Below are positions 1 to 8,618 of a stretch of DNA of 27,579 bases, in pieces; the stretch's first letter is position 1, and every line of letters starts with the position of its first letter. The DNA is from Ruminococcaceae bacterium UBA3818. GTDB lineage: Bacteria > Bacillota > Clostridia > Oscillospirales > Ruminococcaceae. The stretch lies in assembly GCA_002369315.1 (NCBI GenBank), contig DFDW01000003.1, positions 20,483-48,061 of the forward strand. Direction: 5' to 3'. A program made the translations under genes and the position numbers. The notes under the pieces are model-generated. The model saw only the letters and a program-made list of their open reading frames with translations. It did no database searches and was not told the DNA's origin.

Positions 1-1598
1 CCGCCGTTGTACCAGTCAACCGGCAGCCAGTAATCCAGCGCCTCTTTCGAAGCCAATGCGTCATCATTGTGCGGATCGCAATACCGCATGAAATACCAGG
101 ACGATCCGGCCCACTGGGGCATGGTATCGGTTTCCCGCTTGGCGGGACCGCCGCAGTGTGGGCAGGTGGTATTGACCCAATCGGTCATTTTAGCCAGCGG
201 GGATTCTCCTGACTCCGTGGGCTCATAGGAGTCCACCTCCGGCAAGGTCAGAGGCAGCTCGCTTTCCGGCAGCGGAACATAGCCGCATTTCTCGCAGTAT
301 ACAACAGGGATCGGCTCGCCCCAATAGCGCTGGCGGGAGAATACCCAGTCGCGCAGCTTATAGTTGACCTTGGCGTGGCCCTTTCCTTTTTCCTCCAACC
401 AGGACTTGATCTTTTCTTTGGCTTCTTCCACTGTCAGCCCATTAAGGAAATCAGAGTTGACCATCACACCGGTTTCGCAATCGGTGAAAGCTTCTTCCTG
501 TACATGACCGCCCTTGACCACTTCGATGATCGGCAGATTGAACTTTTTGGCAAAATCCCAGTCACGGGTATCGTGTGCCGGTACGGCCATGATAGCGCCG
601 GTACCGTAGGTCATCAGCACATAGTCGGAAATAAAAATCGGAATTTCCTTGTCGTTCACCGGATTGATGCCCATCACGCCTTCGATTTTTACACCGGTTT
701 TGTCTTTTACCAGTTCAGTACGTTCAAAGTCGGATTTCTTTGCCGCTTCCGCCTGGTACTCTTTGATTTTGTCTAAATTGGAAATCTTGTCCGCCCATTT
801 CTCAATATAGGGATGCTCCGGAGAAATAACCATATAGGTAGCGCCAAACAAAGTGTCCGGCCGGGTGGTATAAACGGTCAGCGTATCGCCGGCAGTGGTG
901 CCAAAATCCACCTCCGCACCGGTGGAACGTCCAATCCAGTTGATCTGAGAGGTCTTGACCCGGTCGATATAATCGACTTTTTCCAAATCATCGATCAGCC
1001 GCTGCGCATAGGCGGTAATCTTCAGCATCCACTGGCTCTTGACCTTATGGATAACTTCCGATCCACAGCGTTCGCACACGCCGCCGACCACCTCTTCATT
1101 GGCCAGTACACATTTGCAGGATGTACACCAGTTAACGGACATCTCTTTTTTATAGGCCAGGCCCTTTTTAAACAGCTGCAGGAAGATCCACTGGGTCCAT
1201 TTGTAATAGTTGGGATCGGTCGTGTTGACTTCCCGGTTCCAGTCAAAAGAAAGGCCCAAGCTTTTCAGCTGGCTTTTGAACCGATCGATATTCTGCTTGG
1301 TCACGATCTCCGGATGAATATGATTTTTAATGGCAAAATTCTCAGTCGGAAGGCCGAATGCGTCCCATCCCATGGGATACAGAACATTGTAGCCCTCCAT
1401 CCGCCGTTTTCTGGCAACAATATCCAGCGCCGTATAGGAGCGGGGATGCCCTACATGCAAGCCTTTGCCGGACGGATACGGAAACTCCACCAGCGCATAA
1501 TACTTGGGCTTGGTGTAGTCATTTGTGGCGGCAAAGACGTTTTTGGCGTCCCAGATATCCTGCCATTTTTTTTCGATTTGCGCAAAATTATAATTCAC
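1..1598 (-). CDS. leuS: Leucyl-tRNA synthetase, 3' end cut by window edge
   Basis: Class I aminoacyl-tRNA synthetase that charges tRNA-Leu in the cytoplasm. About 532 codons of the N-terminal part are present and the frame is still open at base 1. The start is GTG at 1598, six bases after an AGGAGGG ribosome binding site (1605-1611). Seen: the HIGH-type ATP motif HVGH at residues 48-51, a zinc-knuckle pattern with Cys158, Cys161, Cys175 and Cys178, and the CP1 editing-domain motifs TTRPDTLFG and YGTGAIMAVPAHD. A second CxxC pair lies in the sequence around CEKCG and CPHCGG, and the motif MPQWAGSSWY follows. The KMSKS loop and anticodon-binding domain are beyond the window. It lies 30 nt after rsfS with no terminator between, so it is probably the last or near-last gene of the long operon. 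There is no room for a T-box leader directly upstream. Identity is very secure. Confidence 0.97.
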   Translation of the reverse strand, partial: MNYNFAQIEKKWQDIWDAKNVFAATNDYTKPKYYALVEFPYPSGKGLHVGHPRSYTALDIVARKRRMEGYNVLYPMGWDAFGLPTENFAIKNHIHPEIVTKQNIDRFKSQLKSLGLSFDWNREVNTTDPNYYKWTQWIFLQLFKKGLAYKKEMSVNWCTSCKCVLANEEVVGGVCERCGSEVIHKVKSQWMLKITAYAQRLIDDLEKVDYIDRVKTSQINWIGRSTGAEVDFGTTAGDTLTVYTTRPDTLFGATYMVISPEHPYIEKWADKISNLDKIKEYQAEAAKKSDFERTELVKDKTGVKIEGVMGINPVNDKEIPIFISDYVLMTYGTGAIMAVPAHDTRDWDFAKKFNLPIIEVVKGGHVQEEAFTDCETGVMVNSDFLNGLTVEEAKEKIKSWLEEKGKGHAKVNYKLRDWVFSRQRYWGEPIPVVYCEKCGYVPLPESELPLTLPEVDSYEPTESGESPLAKMTDWVNTTCPHCGGPAKRETDTMPQWAGSSWYFMRYCDPHNDDALASKEALDYWLPVDWYNG

Positions 1599-1628
1599 TG
1601 TAAACCCTCCTGACAGTGTCGATCAAAA

Positions 1629-1985
1629 TCAGTCTGTCAAAACACCGGAGAGATCCACCTGCTGCGCGTCGGACCAAAGGCGCTCCAGCGAGTAAAAATC
1701 CCGTGTTTCTTTGAGAAAAATGTGCACGATAACATCATAATAGTCCAGCAAAATCCAAGAGGCGGTTTGATACCCTTCGATCCGCTTCGGCTCCAGGCCC
1801 AGCTTGGAGAGTTTTTCCTCCACTTCGTCGGACATGGCTTTGACCTGCGGTACGTTAGCGCCGCTGGCAATGATAAAATAATCGCTGATCGAAGTCAATT
1901 CCTTTACTTTGATTGCCTTGATATCCTCGCCTTTTTTGCTGTCTAAAAGTTTTGCGATTTCATAAGTCAACTCTAAAGAGTTCAT
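1629..1985 (-). CDS. rsfS: Ribosomal silencing factor RsfS
   Basis: A 118-residue protein of the RsfS/YbeB/Iojap family. Known members bind ribosomal protein uL14 on the 50S subunit and block subunit joining, lowering translation in starved cells. The length and family pattern fit: an N-terminal helix, then KVKELTSISDYFIIASG, a stretch leading to IEGYQTASWILLDYYDVIVHIF, and a C-terminal FYSLERLWSDAQ. The ATG at 1985 is preceded by AAAAGGAG, which is formed by the last codons of yqeK; the intergenic gap is only 4 nt, so translation is probably coupled. The order yhbY-nadD-yqeK-rsfS matches the B. subtilis yqeI-yqeJ-yqeK-yqeL block. No oddities seen. Confidence 0.95.
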   Translation of the reverse strand: MNSLELTYEIAKLLDSKKGEDIKAIKVKELTSISDYFIIASGANVPQVKAMSDEVEEKLSKLGLEPKRIEGYQTASWILLDYYDVIVHIFLKETRDFYSLERLWSDAQQVDLSGVLTD

Positions 1986-1989
1986 ATTG

Positions 1990-2583
1990 TTACTCCTTTT
2001 CAGAGGTTTTTTCCTTTTTCTGCGCCGTCACCAGCTGGTTATACGCTTCCCACGCGTCCCGGCAAATCGGTCCGCCGTTCACCAGCAATTTTCCCATGGT
2101 GTACCGCAAAATATAAAGAACCGCCTGCTCCAGCGACCGTCCGGCCAGGGTACGGACCGTTTCCACATCCGGATAGTCCCGTCCCGGCTCGGTCAAATCA
2201 GCGGTGAATATAATCTTTTCCAATAAAGACATACCGGCTCTTCCGGTCGTATGATACCGGACTGCCTGCAAAATCTCTTCGTCCTCCACGCCCACTTCTT
2301 CCCGCAGATACTGGGCCGCGGCAAAACCATGCCAAATCGGAGGCTGACGGTAAAAAGTATCATCCAAGATTATAGCAGACCTTTTTATCCATTGCAACTG
2401 TTCTTCCGGCGTCATATTTTTGCAAATATCATGGCAAAGTCCCGCGTAATACGCTTTGTCCGGATCTGCCCCATATTGGGCAGCCAACCGGCGCGCTTCC
2501 CCGGCAACACCGTAGGAATGAGCCAGACGGTCCGGCTTGAGCAGCCGTTCTATTCTTATTTTCACCTGCTCAACCGATTCCAT
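1990..2583 (-). CDS. yqeK: HD-domain Ap4A hydrolase YqeK
   Basis: HD-superfamily metal-dependent phosphohydrolase of the YqeK family. Characterised members cleave diadenosine tetraphosphate symmetrically to two ADP. Seen: HSYGVAGEA near the N-terminus, the HD pair in GLCHDICK, the later His motif WHGFAAAQYL, and YHTTGRAGM followed by KIIFTADLTEPGRDY. Two in-frame ATGs exist, at 2589 and 2583. AGGAGG (2593-2598) lies only 3 nt from the first but 9 nt from the second, so I chose 2583 (197 residues). The gene overlaps the end of nadD by 14 nt and ends 4 nt before rsfS. Aminoacyl-tRNA synthetases such as LeuS make Ap4A as a side product, so operon membership with leuS is biochemically sensible, but that link is inference. 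Confidence 0.93.
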   Translation of the reverse strand: MESVEQVKIRIERLLKPDRLAHSYGVAGEARRLAAQYGADPDKAYYAGLCHDICKNMTPEEQLQWIKRSAIILDDTFYRQPPIWHGFAAAQYLREEVGVEDEEILQAVRYHTTGRAGMSLLEKIIFTADLTEPGRDYPDVETVRTLAGRSLEQAVLYILRYTMGKLLVNGGPICRDAWEAYNQLVTAQKKEKTSEKE

Positions 2584-3199
2584 CCGCATGCTCCTCCTTC
2601 GGCAGATACAATTTCTTTTCTTCGATATACTCTTCCACGGCTAAAGGCACCATTCCAGCCAAAGGCAGCCCCTGCCGGCGGGCGGCACGAATCTGCGTGG
2701 AGGAAATTTCCACAACATCGCAGCAGACAACTCTGCCCTCGGCGCCTTTTTTTTGCAAATAGGAAAGATGATCTCTCAGTTTTTCTTCCTCTCCCTTTTG
2801 CCGTGCGCCGGCAACCAGAACCGCCCGGCGGAAAATCTCTTGCGCACAGTACCAGTTCTGCACTGTTAAAAACATATCCGTTCCCATAAAAAGATAGATT
2901 TTCGTATCCGGATAAAGCGTTTCCAGTTCCCGCAGCGTCTCCACTGTGTAGCTGCTGCCGGATCGGCGCAGCTCCAAATCGCAAGCTAAAAAACGCGGGT
3001 CCGCCTGGGCCGCCAGGCTACACATGGCAAGGCGGTGCGCGCCGTCTGCCAAATCAGGCGCCTGTTTATGCGGCGGAACGGCAGTGGGAATCAGCAGCAC
3101 CCTGGGAATCTGCAGCGCGTTGGAAAGTTGGGTGCATAAGGAAAGATGCCCATTGTGTATCGGATTGAAGGTTCCGCCGAAAACGCCCAGCTTTTCCAT
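2570..3199 (-). CDS. nadD: Nicotinate-nucleotide adenylyltransferase
   Basis: Makes deamido-NAD from nicotinate mononucleotide and ATP, a core step of NAD synthesis in the cytoplasm. The 209-residue length is typical. Seen: the nucleotidyltransferase motif GGTFNPIHNGH at residues 8-18, the GTDMF segment at 106-110 (family usually GADxx), a conserved Trp at 116, and the C-terminal ISSTQIR motif at 165-171. The ATG at 3199 follows AAGGAG by about 10 nt. It starts 12 nt after yhbY and its 3' end overlaps yqeK by 14 nt, so the trio is probably cotranscribed and partly translationally coupled. Nothing suggests loss of function. Confidence 0.95.
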   Translation of the reverse strand: MEKLGVFGGTFNPIHNGHLSLCTQLSNALQIPRVLLIPTAVPPHKQAPDLADGAHRLAMCSLAAQADPRFLACDLELRRSGSSYTVETLRELETLYPDTKIYLFMGTDMFLTVQNWYCAQEIFRRAVLVAGARQKGEEEKLRDHLSYLQKKGAEGRVVCCDVVEISSTQIRAARRQGLPLAGMVPLAVEEYIEEKKLYLPKEEHADGIG

Positions 3200-3211
3200 G
3201 CCTGCCGCTCC

Positions 3212-3499
3212 TTACATTTCGTAGATTGGTTTTTGCGGATTGCGCTTAAACAGAATAAACCGGGTACCGATCACCTGTACGACCTCCGCACCACATTTCT
3301 CCGACAATTCCTGCGCCGCTTCCCGCGCGAAAACCGGGGCGTTTTCCAGCACCCGCAGCTTGATCATCTCTCTGGCTTTGAGCGCGTCGTTCACCTGCTG
3401 TACCAGCATGTCGCTGATGCCGCCTTTGCCAATTTGAAAAATCGTTTCCAGACCGTTGGACTGGGAACGCAGTTTTGCTCGCTGCTTACTTGTAATCAA
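3212..3499 (-). CDS. yhbY: CRM-domain ribosome assembly RNA-binding protein YhbY
   Basis: Small CRM-domain RNA-binding protein linked in other bacteria to assembly of the 50S ribosomal subunit. The CRM GxxG loop is present as GKGGIS, within the family pattern ITSKQRAKLRS...IFQIGKGGIS...KLRVLEN...TRFILFKR. An upstream in-frame ATG at 3517 exists, but GGAGGA (3506-3511) lies downstream of it. That site sits 6 nt before TTG at 3499, which gives a protein beginning at the usual family N-terminus (ML/MI-TSKQR). I therefore call a 95-residue product with a TTG start. The start overlaps the end of rdgB by 14 nt, which suggests coupled translation. Confidence 0.92.
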   Translation of the reverse strand: MITSKQRAKLRSQSNGLETIFQIGKGGISDMLVQQVNDALKAREMIKLRVLENAPVFAREAAQELSEKCGAEVVQVIGTRFILFKRNPQKPIYEM

Positions 3500-4106
3500 T
3501 TTTCTTCCTCCGTTCATCCATCGTTTTTGCCTGACGTTCTTTTAATTTTTCACAGAATGCCCGAAGGGCTTTTCCCCGATGGCTGATGGCGTCTTTTTCC
3601 TCATCGCCGTATTGGCCAAAGCTGCGATCTCCCACATAAAACAGCGGATCATATCCAAATCCGTGATTTCCGGACAGCGCATACCCGATCATGCCCTCGC
3701 AGGTTCCCTCCGCGGTCAATTCCGTCTGATCCGGGAAAATACAACTGATCGCGCAAACATAGCGGCCGGTCCTTTCTTCTGCCGGAACACCGGCCAGCTC
3801 CCGCAGAAGCTTTTGGTTGTTGCCGTCATCCCCTTCGCCGCTGTATCGGGCGGAATAGACGCCCGGCGCGCCGCCCAGCGCATCCACGCAAAGGCCGGAA
3901 TCATCCGCAATCGCCGCCAGGCCGGTCAGGCGGCAAGCTTCTTTTGCTTTGATGCGGGCGTTTTCGGCAAAGGTGGCGCCTGTTTCCTCCACATCCAAAG
4001 ACAGGCCCATTTCTTTTAAGCTGGATACCTCAAATCCCATCGGCTCCAAAATTCGCTTGAATTCCCGCACTTTTCCTTCGTTTCCGGTGGCAATTACAAA
4101 TTTCAC
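3486..4106 (-). CDS. rdgB: XTP/dITP pyrophosphatase (Ham1/RdgB family)
   Basis: Removes non-canonical purine nucleotides (XTP, dITP, ITP) by hydrolysing them to the monophosphate and pyrophosphate, keeping deaminated bases out of DNA and RNA. The 206-residue protein shows the N-terminal ATGNEGKVREF motif, the acidic metal-binding DDSGL at 68-72, FGYDPLF at 150-156, and the substrate-binding SHR at 175-177. The start is GTG at 4106, sharing four bases (GTGA) with the ftsY stop. Its 3' end overlaps yhbY. The C-terminal tail is lysine-rich (ERRKKIDYK), and those codons also encode the ribosome binding site of yhbY. Confidence 0.96.
   Translation of the reverse strand: MKFVIATGNEGKVREFKRILEPMGFEVSSLKEMGLSLDVEETGATFAENARIKAKEACRLTGLAAIADDSGLCVDALGGAPGVYSARYSGEGDDGNNQKLLRELAGVPAEERTGRYVCAISCIFPDQTELTAEGTCEGMIGYALSGNHGFGYDPLFYVGDRSFGQYGDEEKDAISHRGKALRAFCEKLKERQAKTMDERRKKIDYK
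3506..3511 (-). promoter_or_regulatory. Ribosome binding site fixing yhbY TTG start
   Basis: Minus-strand GGAGGA lies 6 nt before TTG 3499 and after the in-frame ATG at 3517, so the ATG cannot use it. The site lies inside the 3' end of rdgB. Confidence 0.75.
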
Positions 4107-5029
4107 GCTTCCACCCCGCCTTGATCCTTTTCAAACAGCGCATCTACAAATTCCTGGGCGTTAAAGGGCTGCAGATCGTCGATTCCCTCGCCCACGCCGA
4201 TATATTTAATCGGCACGCCCAATTCTTCTTTGATGGCGATGACCACGCCGCCCCGGGCAGTGCCATCCAGCTTGGTCAGCACGATGCCGGTAAGACCTGC
4301 GGCATTTTTAAACTCTTTGGCCTGATTTAAAGCGTTTTGCCCGGTAGTGGCATCCAGCACCAGCAAAAACTCCGTTGCGCAGCCGGGCGCCTCCCGCCCA
4401 ATCACCCGGGTGATTTTGGACAGCTCGTCCATCAAATTTTTCTTATTATGCAGCCGCCCGGCCGTATCGCAGATAATCACATCCGCATGCCGGGCCTTCC
4501 CCGCGGTGATGGTATCAAACACCACCGCAGCGGGATCCGCTCCCTCGGTATGCTTGACCATATCCACGCCGGCCCTGTCCGCCCAGATCTGCAGCTGATC
4601 AATGGCCGCCGCGCGGAAAGTGTCCGCAGCGCCCAACAGCACTTTTTTCCCCTTTTGCGTCAGGTCGTGGGCCATTTTGCCGATCGTCGTGGTTTTGCCC
4701 ACGCCATTGACGCCAATCACCAGAATCACCGATGGCTGGGTGGATAAATTCAGTTCCTCGCCGCCCTGCATCAGCCGGACGATAATCTCTTTTAAAAGCT
4801 CCTTCGCCTCGTCCGTATCCCGGCAGCCGGTTTCCTTTACCTTTGCCCGCAGCTGCGAAACAATCTTATCGCTGACAGACGCGCCCACATCGCTCATGAT
4901 CAGGATTTCTTCCAGTTCCTCATAAAATTCTTCCTCGATTTTATGACCGCCGAACAGCCCGTCCAGATTTTTGAGCATTCCCTCTTTCGTCTTGCTCAGT
5001 CCCGCCTTCAGTTTTTGAAAAAAGCTCAT
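4103..5029 (-). CDS. ftsY: Signal recognition particle receptor FtsY
   Basis: SRP-family GTPase on the inner face of the membrane. It receives ribosome-SRP complexes and hands them to the Sec translocon. At 308 residues it is a short form: an amphipathic lysine-rich start (FFQKLKAGLSKTK), then the NG domain, without the long acidic A domain of E. coli FtsY. GTPase motifs: G1 GVNGVGKT at 106-113, DTFRAAA at 136-142, G3 DTAGR at 188-192, G4 TKLDG at 252-256. ATG at 5029 follows AAGGGG by 8 nt. It lies 13 nt after smc, as in B. subtilis, where rnc-smc-ftsY are contiguous. The B. subtilis-type continuation to ylxM-ffh is absent; rdgB follows with a GTGA overlap. Confidence 0.97.
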   Translation of the reverse strand: MSFFQKLKAGLSKTKEGMLKNLDGLFGGHKIEEEFYEELEEILIMSDVGASVSDKIVSQLRAKVKETGCRDTDEAKELLKEIIVRLMQGGEELNLSTQPSVILVIGVNGVGKTTTIGKMAHDLTQKGKKVLLGAADTFRAAAIDQLQIWADRAGVDMVKHTEGADPAAVVFDTITAGKARHADVIICDTAGRLHNKKNLMDELSKITRVIGREAPGCATEFLLVLDATTGQNALNQAKEFKNAAGLTGIVLTKLDGTARGGVVIAIKEELGVPIKYIGVGEGIDDLQPFNAQEFVDALFEKDQGGVEA

Positions 5030-5042
5030 ATGGTTTTCCCCT

Positions 5043-8000
5043 TTAGATATTTTTCATGCCCAATTTATTCTCGATCTCCGAAACCTCCAGAGTCAAAATT
5101 TTGGATACGCCCTCCTCCTGCATGGTCACGCCATACAGAACATCCGCGTGTTCCATGGTCCCGCGCCGGTGAGTAATGGCGATAAACTGCGTCTGCTGAT
5201 TCAACCGCTGCAGATATTCCGCAAATTTGTTGACGTTCACATCATCCAACGCCGCCTCAATCTCATCCAGAAGGCAGAACGGCGCGGGCCGCACTTTCAA
5301 AATCGCAAAATAGATGGCAATGGCTACAAAAGCCTGTTCCCCGCCGGAAAGAGCGGCAAGATTCTTGATGATTTTCCCAGGCGGCTGCACATAAATCTCA
5401 ATTCCGGATTCCAGTACATCTTCGCCTTCGGTCAGCTTCAGCTGCGCCTTGCCGCCTCCGAACAATTCCACAAAGATCTGGGAAAAATGCCGGTTGATTT
5501 TTTCAAAGCTATCGGTAAACAGTTCCCGCATCTGGGTTGTTAAATCCCGGATCAACTGCTGTAATTTTGCCTTGGAACGCTCCACATCCCCGATCTGCTC
5601 GCTCATAAATTCGTATCGCTGGGCCACCTGCTCGTACTCTTCAATCGCTTCCAGATTGACAGTGCCGAGTGCGCGGATTTTTCCTTTGACCTCTCCCAAC
5701 GCGCGATTGGCCTGGTTGATGTCTTGCGCCGGCTGGGCAATCGCCTCTGCCTGCGACCGGGTGGTTTCGTATTCATCCCACATTTTGGAGATGATGGTAT
5801 CGTATTCTTTCTGCACCGCGGCCTTCTTGTCCTCCAGCCGCAGAAGTTCGCCGGCATATTTTTCCTTCTGTATCAGGATATCTTTTTCGCTTTGGCGAAG
5901 GGCATTGGTCTGCTGTTCCACCTGAAGGCGCAAAGCAGACTGCGTTGTAATTTGTTCCCGCAGCTGCCCGATTTGCTGGCGCTTTTGCGCATTTTCGCGC
6001 TCAATCACTGCGATTTCTTCCCGAATCCGGCAGTTCTGCTCTGAAAGACTCTCGATCTGCTCTTTGACCGAAGAGATCTGTTTCTGCTGGTCATCCCGGC
6101 GTCTTCTCTGTTCCTCCATTGCCTGATCCAAAAGCGCGATTTCCTGTCCGACGGCCATTTTTTCCATCTGCAGTCCGTTTAAAGCATCGGCGCTCAGCTC
6201 CCGCTGCTGCCGGATTTGCCGTTCCCTTTGTTCCAGTTCCGCCAGCTTGCTGCGAAAATCGAACAGCGCCGCTTCCGTTTCAGCCAGCTTTCCCGCATCC
6301 TCTTCGCATTGCCCGGTCAAAGACTCGATTTGTCCGGCCAGCCGGCGCCTCTGCTCATCCGACCGCTCCTGATCCTCCTGCAAATCCTCCAGCATGGTAC
6401 GCAGGCGCTTTTCTTCCGCGCCATATCGGATTTGATCCTCCGACGCGGTTTTTCTCTCCGCCTCGATTCCCATGAACTGCGCTTCCAGCTGGGAGATTTC
6501 CCGGCGTATCGCTTCCAGCCCCTCGTCCAGGCTGTCGGATTTTTTCTGATAGTCCTCCGCCTGTTTTTTCAGCCCATCGATTTCGCCTTTTCGGCTTAAA
6601 AGGCCGGTGCTTCTTCCCGCAGAGCCACCGGTCATGGAACCGCCGGCGTTAATCAACTGCCCGTCCAGCGTGACGATGCGAAACTGATAGCCGTATTGTT
6701 TTGCCATCCGAACGCCCTCGTCCAAATCGCTGACAACCGCGATCCGCCCCAAAACGGATTCCACAACGCCCCGGTAAGTCTCATCAAAATCAACCAGTTC
6801 GGAGCCGATTCCGACAAAGCCTTCAAACCGTTCCAATCCGCTGACATTCAGCCGTTTTCCTTTTACCGAAGTCAGCGGCAAGAAGGTTGCGCGGCCCGCT
6901 CCGCTGTTTTTTAACATCCCGATGGCGCGTTTTGCTACCGTTTCGTCATCTACCACAATATTCTGCAAAGCGCCGCCTACCGCCGTTTCCACCGCGACCA
7001 GATACTTGGCATCCACCCGCAAAAGGCTTGACAGCGCCCCATGGACGCCGCGGATCGCACCGCTGCGGCTTTGGTTCAGCACATACTTTACACTGTGGGC
7101 AAAGCCCTCCATGTTCCGTTCCAGCTCTTCCAACAAAGCCGCCCGCTGGCTCTGCTCCTTGATTTTCAATTCCAGTCGCTCTTTTTCCTCCTGGAGCGCC
7201 CGCTCTTTTTCCTGCCGGGAAGATAATTTCATCTGCACGCCTTTGGCGGAATTCGACAGGCTTTCCAGCGTTTCCTCCAGCGTCTGCAAAAATTCCCGGC
7301 ACTCATCCAGTTCCTTTTTCATCAAACGGCGCTTTTGTTCTTTTTCATCTTTCCCCTCTTCTAAAAGGGAAATTCGCTCCTTTGCGTCCGTCAATGCGTT
7401 CTGCCGCGTAACTGCCAATACCTTTTGCTCCGAAAGTGCGAGCGCCATGCGGGATTCCTCTTCTTTTTTCTCCGCAAGCTGCCGGCTGATTTGCAAAATC
7501 TGCTCTTGAAACTGCCCGTTCTGCTCCTCTGCGGCTCTGATTTTCTCTTCGGCCTGCGCTTGTTTTTGCAAAAGGACGGATTTCTCCGCTTCTTTCTGCG
7601 CTATGTACAGGGCAAAAGCTTCCTGGGAATCCGCTGCGGATTTCTGTTCTTCGGCCAGCATCTGCGCGGACCGCTCATTGTGCGAAATATCATTATGCAG
7701 TACCGCAACACGGGAATCGGACGAGGCGATTTCTTCTTCCAGCCCGCCAATTTCGGCGCGAATCTGCTCAATCTGCGCTCCAGCTTTCTGCATATCGGAA
7801 AAAAGCTGTTCCATCTGGCGGCTCAGTTGTTCCAATTGCTCTTCGACCCGTTTGTGTTCCAGGCGGCCGACTGTCTGCTGATCATCCAGTTCCCGCAGCT
7901 GAACCGTTATTTTGGCAAGCTGTGCCGTCCACAAAGAAAACTCGATTTGCTTGCGCTGCTCGGCCAATTCCAGAAAACGCTTTGCCTTTTCTGACTGGAC

Positions 8001-8618
8001 TTTCAGCGGGCCGATACGGTCTTCCAATTCGGTCATAATATCTTTTAAGCGCAGCAGGTTTTCCTGCGTCTGCGCCAGTTTTCGCTCCGCTTCGGTTTTT
8101 CGATAGCGATATTTGGAAATCCCGGCTGCTTCTTCAAAAATCTCCCGGCGTTGAGTACTCTTTGCCCCGATGATCTCGGCGATTTTCCCCTGCCCGATCA
8201 TCGAGTATCCGTCCCGTCCCAATCCGGTATCCATGAAAAGCTCATGGATGTCCTTGAGCCGAACCGCGTTATCGTTGATCCGGTATTCACTGTCCCCGCT
8301 GCGGTACAGTTTACGGGACACGGAAATTTCATCGGCATCGATGGGCAAATCCCGCCCTTCATTGCCGATGGTCAGTGTGACCTGGGCAAACCCCATGGGA
8401 CGGCGAAGCTGTGTTCCGCCGAAAATCACGTCCTCCATTTTATCGCCGCGCAGCGTTTTGGAAGACTGTTCGCCCAGGACCCAACGCACCGCGTCGGAAA
8501 TATTGCTCTTTCCGCTGCCGTTTGGGCCTACTACTGCCGTAAGTCCTTTTCCGAATTCCAGCTTTACACGGTCCGGAAAAGACTTAAACCCGTTGATTTC
8601 CAAATATTTTAAATACAA
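5043..8618 (-). CDS. smc: Chromosome segregation protein SMC
   Basis: Structural-maintenance-of-chromosomes ATPase, the core of bacterial condensin with ScpA/ScpB (not in this window). Seen in order: Walker A GPNGSGKSN at residues 31-39; a long heptad-rich, Glu/Gln/Lys-rich coiled coil; a hinge region in the middle (around AVETAVGGALQNIVVDD and GSMTGGSAG); a second coiled coil; and the C-terminal ATPase half with signature LSGGEQAFVAIAI and Walker B FCLLDEIEAALDD. I start it at TTG 8618, 5 nt after AAAGGAAGTG (8624-8633), giving MYLKYLEINGFKSF, the usual SMC N-terminus. An earlier in-frame TTG at 8639 would add seven residues but lies upstream of that site. Length 1191 residues is normal. The start overlaps the radical SAM gene by 10 nt. 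Confidence 0.97.
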   Translation of the reverse strand: MYLKYLEINGFKSFPDRVKLEFGKGLTAVVGPNGSGKSNISDAVRWVLGEQSSKTLRGDKMEDVIFGGTQLRRPMGFAQVTLTIGNEGRDLPIDADEISVSRKLYRSGDSEYRINDNAVRLKDIHELFMDTGLGRDGYSMIGQGKIAEIIGAKSTQRREIFEEAAGISKYRYRKTEAERKLAQTQENLLRLKDIMTELEDRIGPLKVQSEKAKRFLELAEQRKQIEFSLWTAQLAKITVQLRELDDQQTVGRLEHKRVEEQLEQLSRQMEQLFSDMQKAGAQIEQIRAEIGGLEEEIASSDSRVAVLHNDISHNERSAQMLAEEQKSAADSQEAFALYIAQKEAEKSVLLQKQAQAEEKIRAAEEQNGQFQEQILQISRQLAEKKEEESRMALALSEQKVLAVTRQNALTDAKERISLLEEGKDEKEQKRRLMKKELDECREFLQTLEETLESLSNSAKGVQMKLSSRQEKERALQEEKERLELKIKEQSQRAALLEELERNMEGFAHSVKYVLNQSRSGAIRGVHGALSSLLRVDAKYLVAVETAVGGALQNIVVDDETVAKRAIGMLKNSGAGRATFLPLTSVKGKRLNVSGLERFEGFVGIGSELVDFDETYRGVVESVLGRIAVVSDLDEGVRMAKQYGYQFRIVTLDGQLINAGGSMTGGSAGRSTGLLSRKGEIDGLKKQAEDYQKKSDSLDEGLEAIRREISQLEAQFMGIEAERKTASEDQIRYGAEEKRLRTMLEDLQEDQERSDEQRRRLAGQIESLTGQCEEDAGKLAETEAALFDFRSKLAELEQRERQIRQQRELSADALNGLQMEKMAVGQEIALLDQAMEEQRRRRDDQQKQISSVKEQIESLSEQNCRIREEIAVIERENAQKRQQIGQLREQITTQSALRLQVEQQTNALRQSEKDILIQKEKYAGELLRLEDKKAAVQKEYDTIISKMWDEYETTRSQAEAIAQPAQDINQANRALGEVKGKIRALGTVNLEAIEEYEQVAQRYEFMSEQIGDVERSKAKLQQLIRDLTTQMRELFTDSFEKINRHFSQIFVELFGGGKAQLKLTEGEDVLESGIEIYVQPPGKIIKNLAALSGGEQAFVAIAIYFAILKVRPAPFCLLDEIEAALDDVNVNKFAEYLQRLNQQTQFIAITHRRGTMEHADVLYGVTMQEEGVSKILTLEVSEIENKLGMKNI

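Noticed and set aside
1599..1628. T-box riboswitch before leuS
   Set aside because: Only 30 nt separate rsfS and leuS, too short for a T-box, and no specifier hairpin or T-box sequence is visible.
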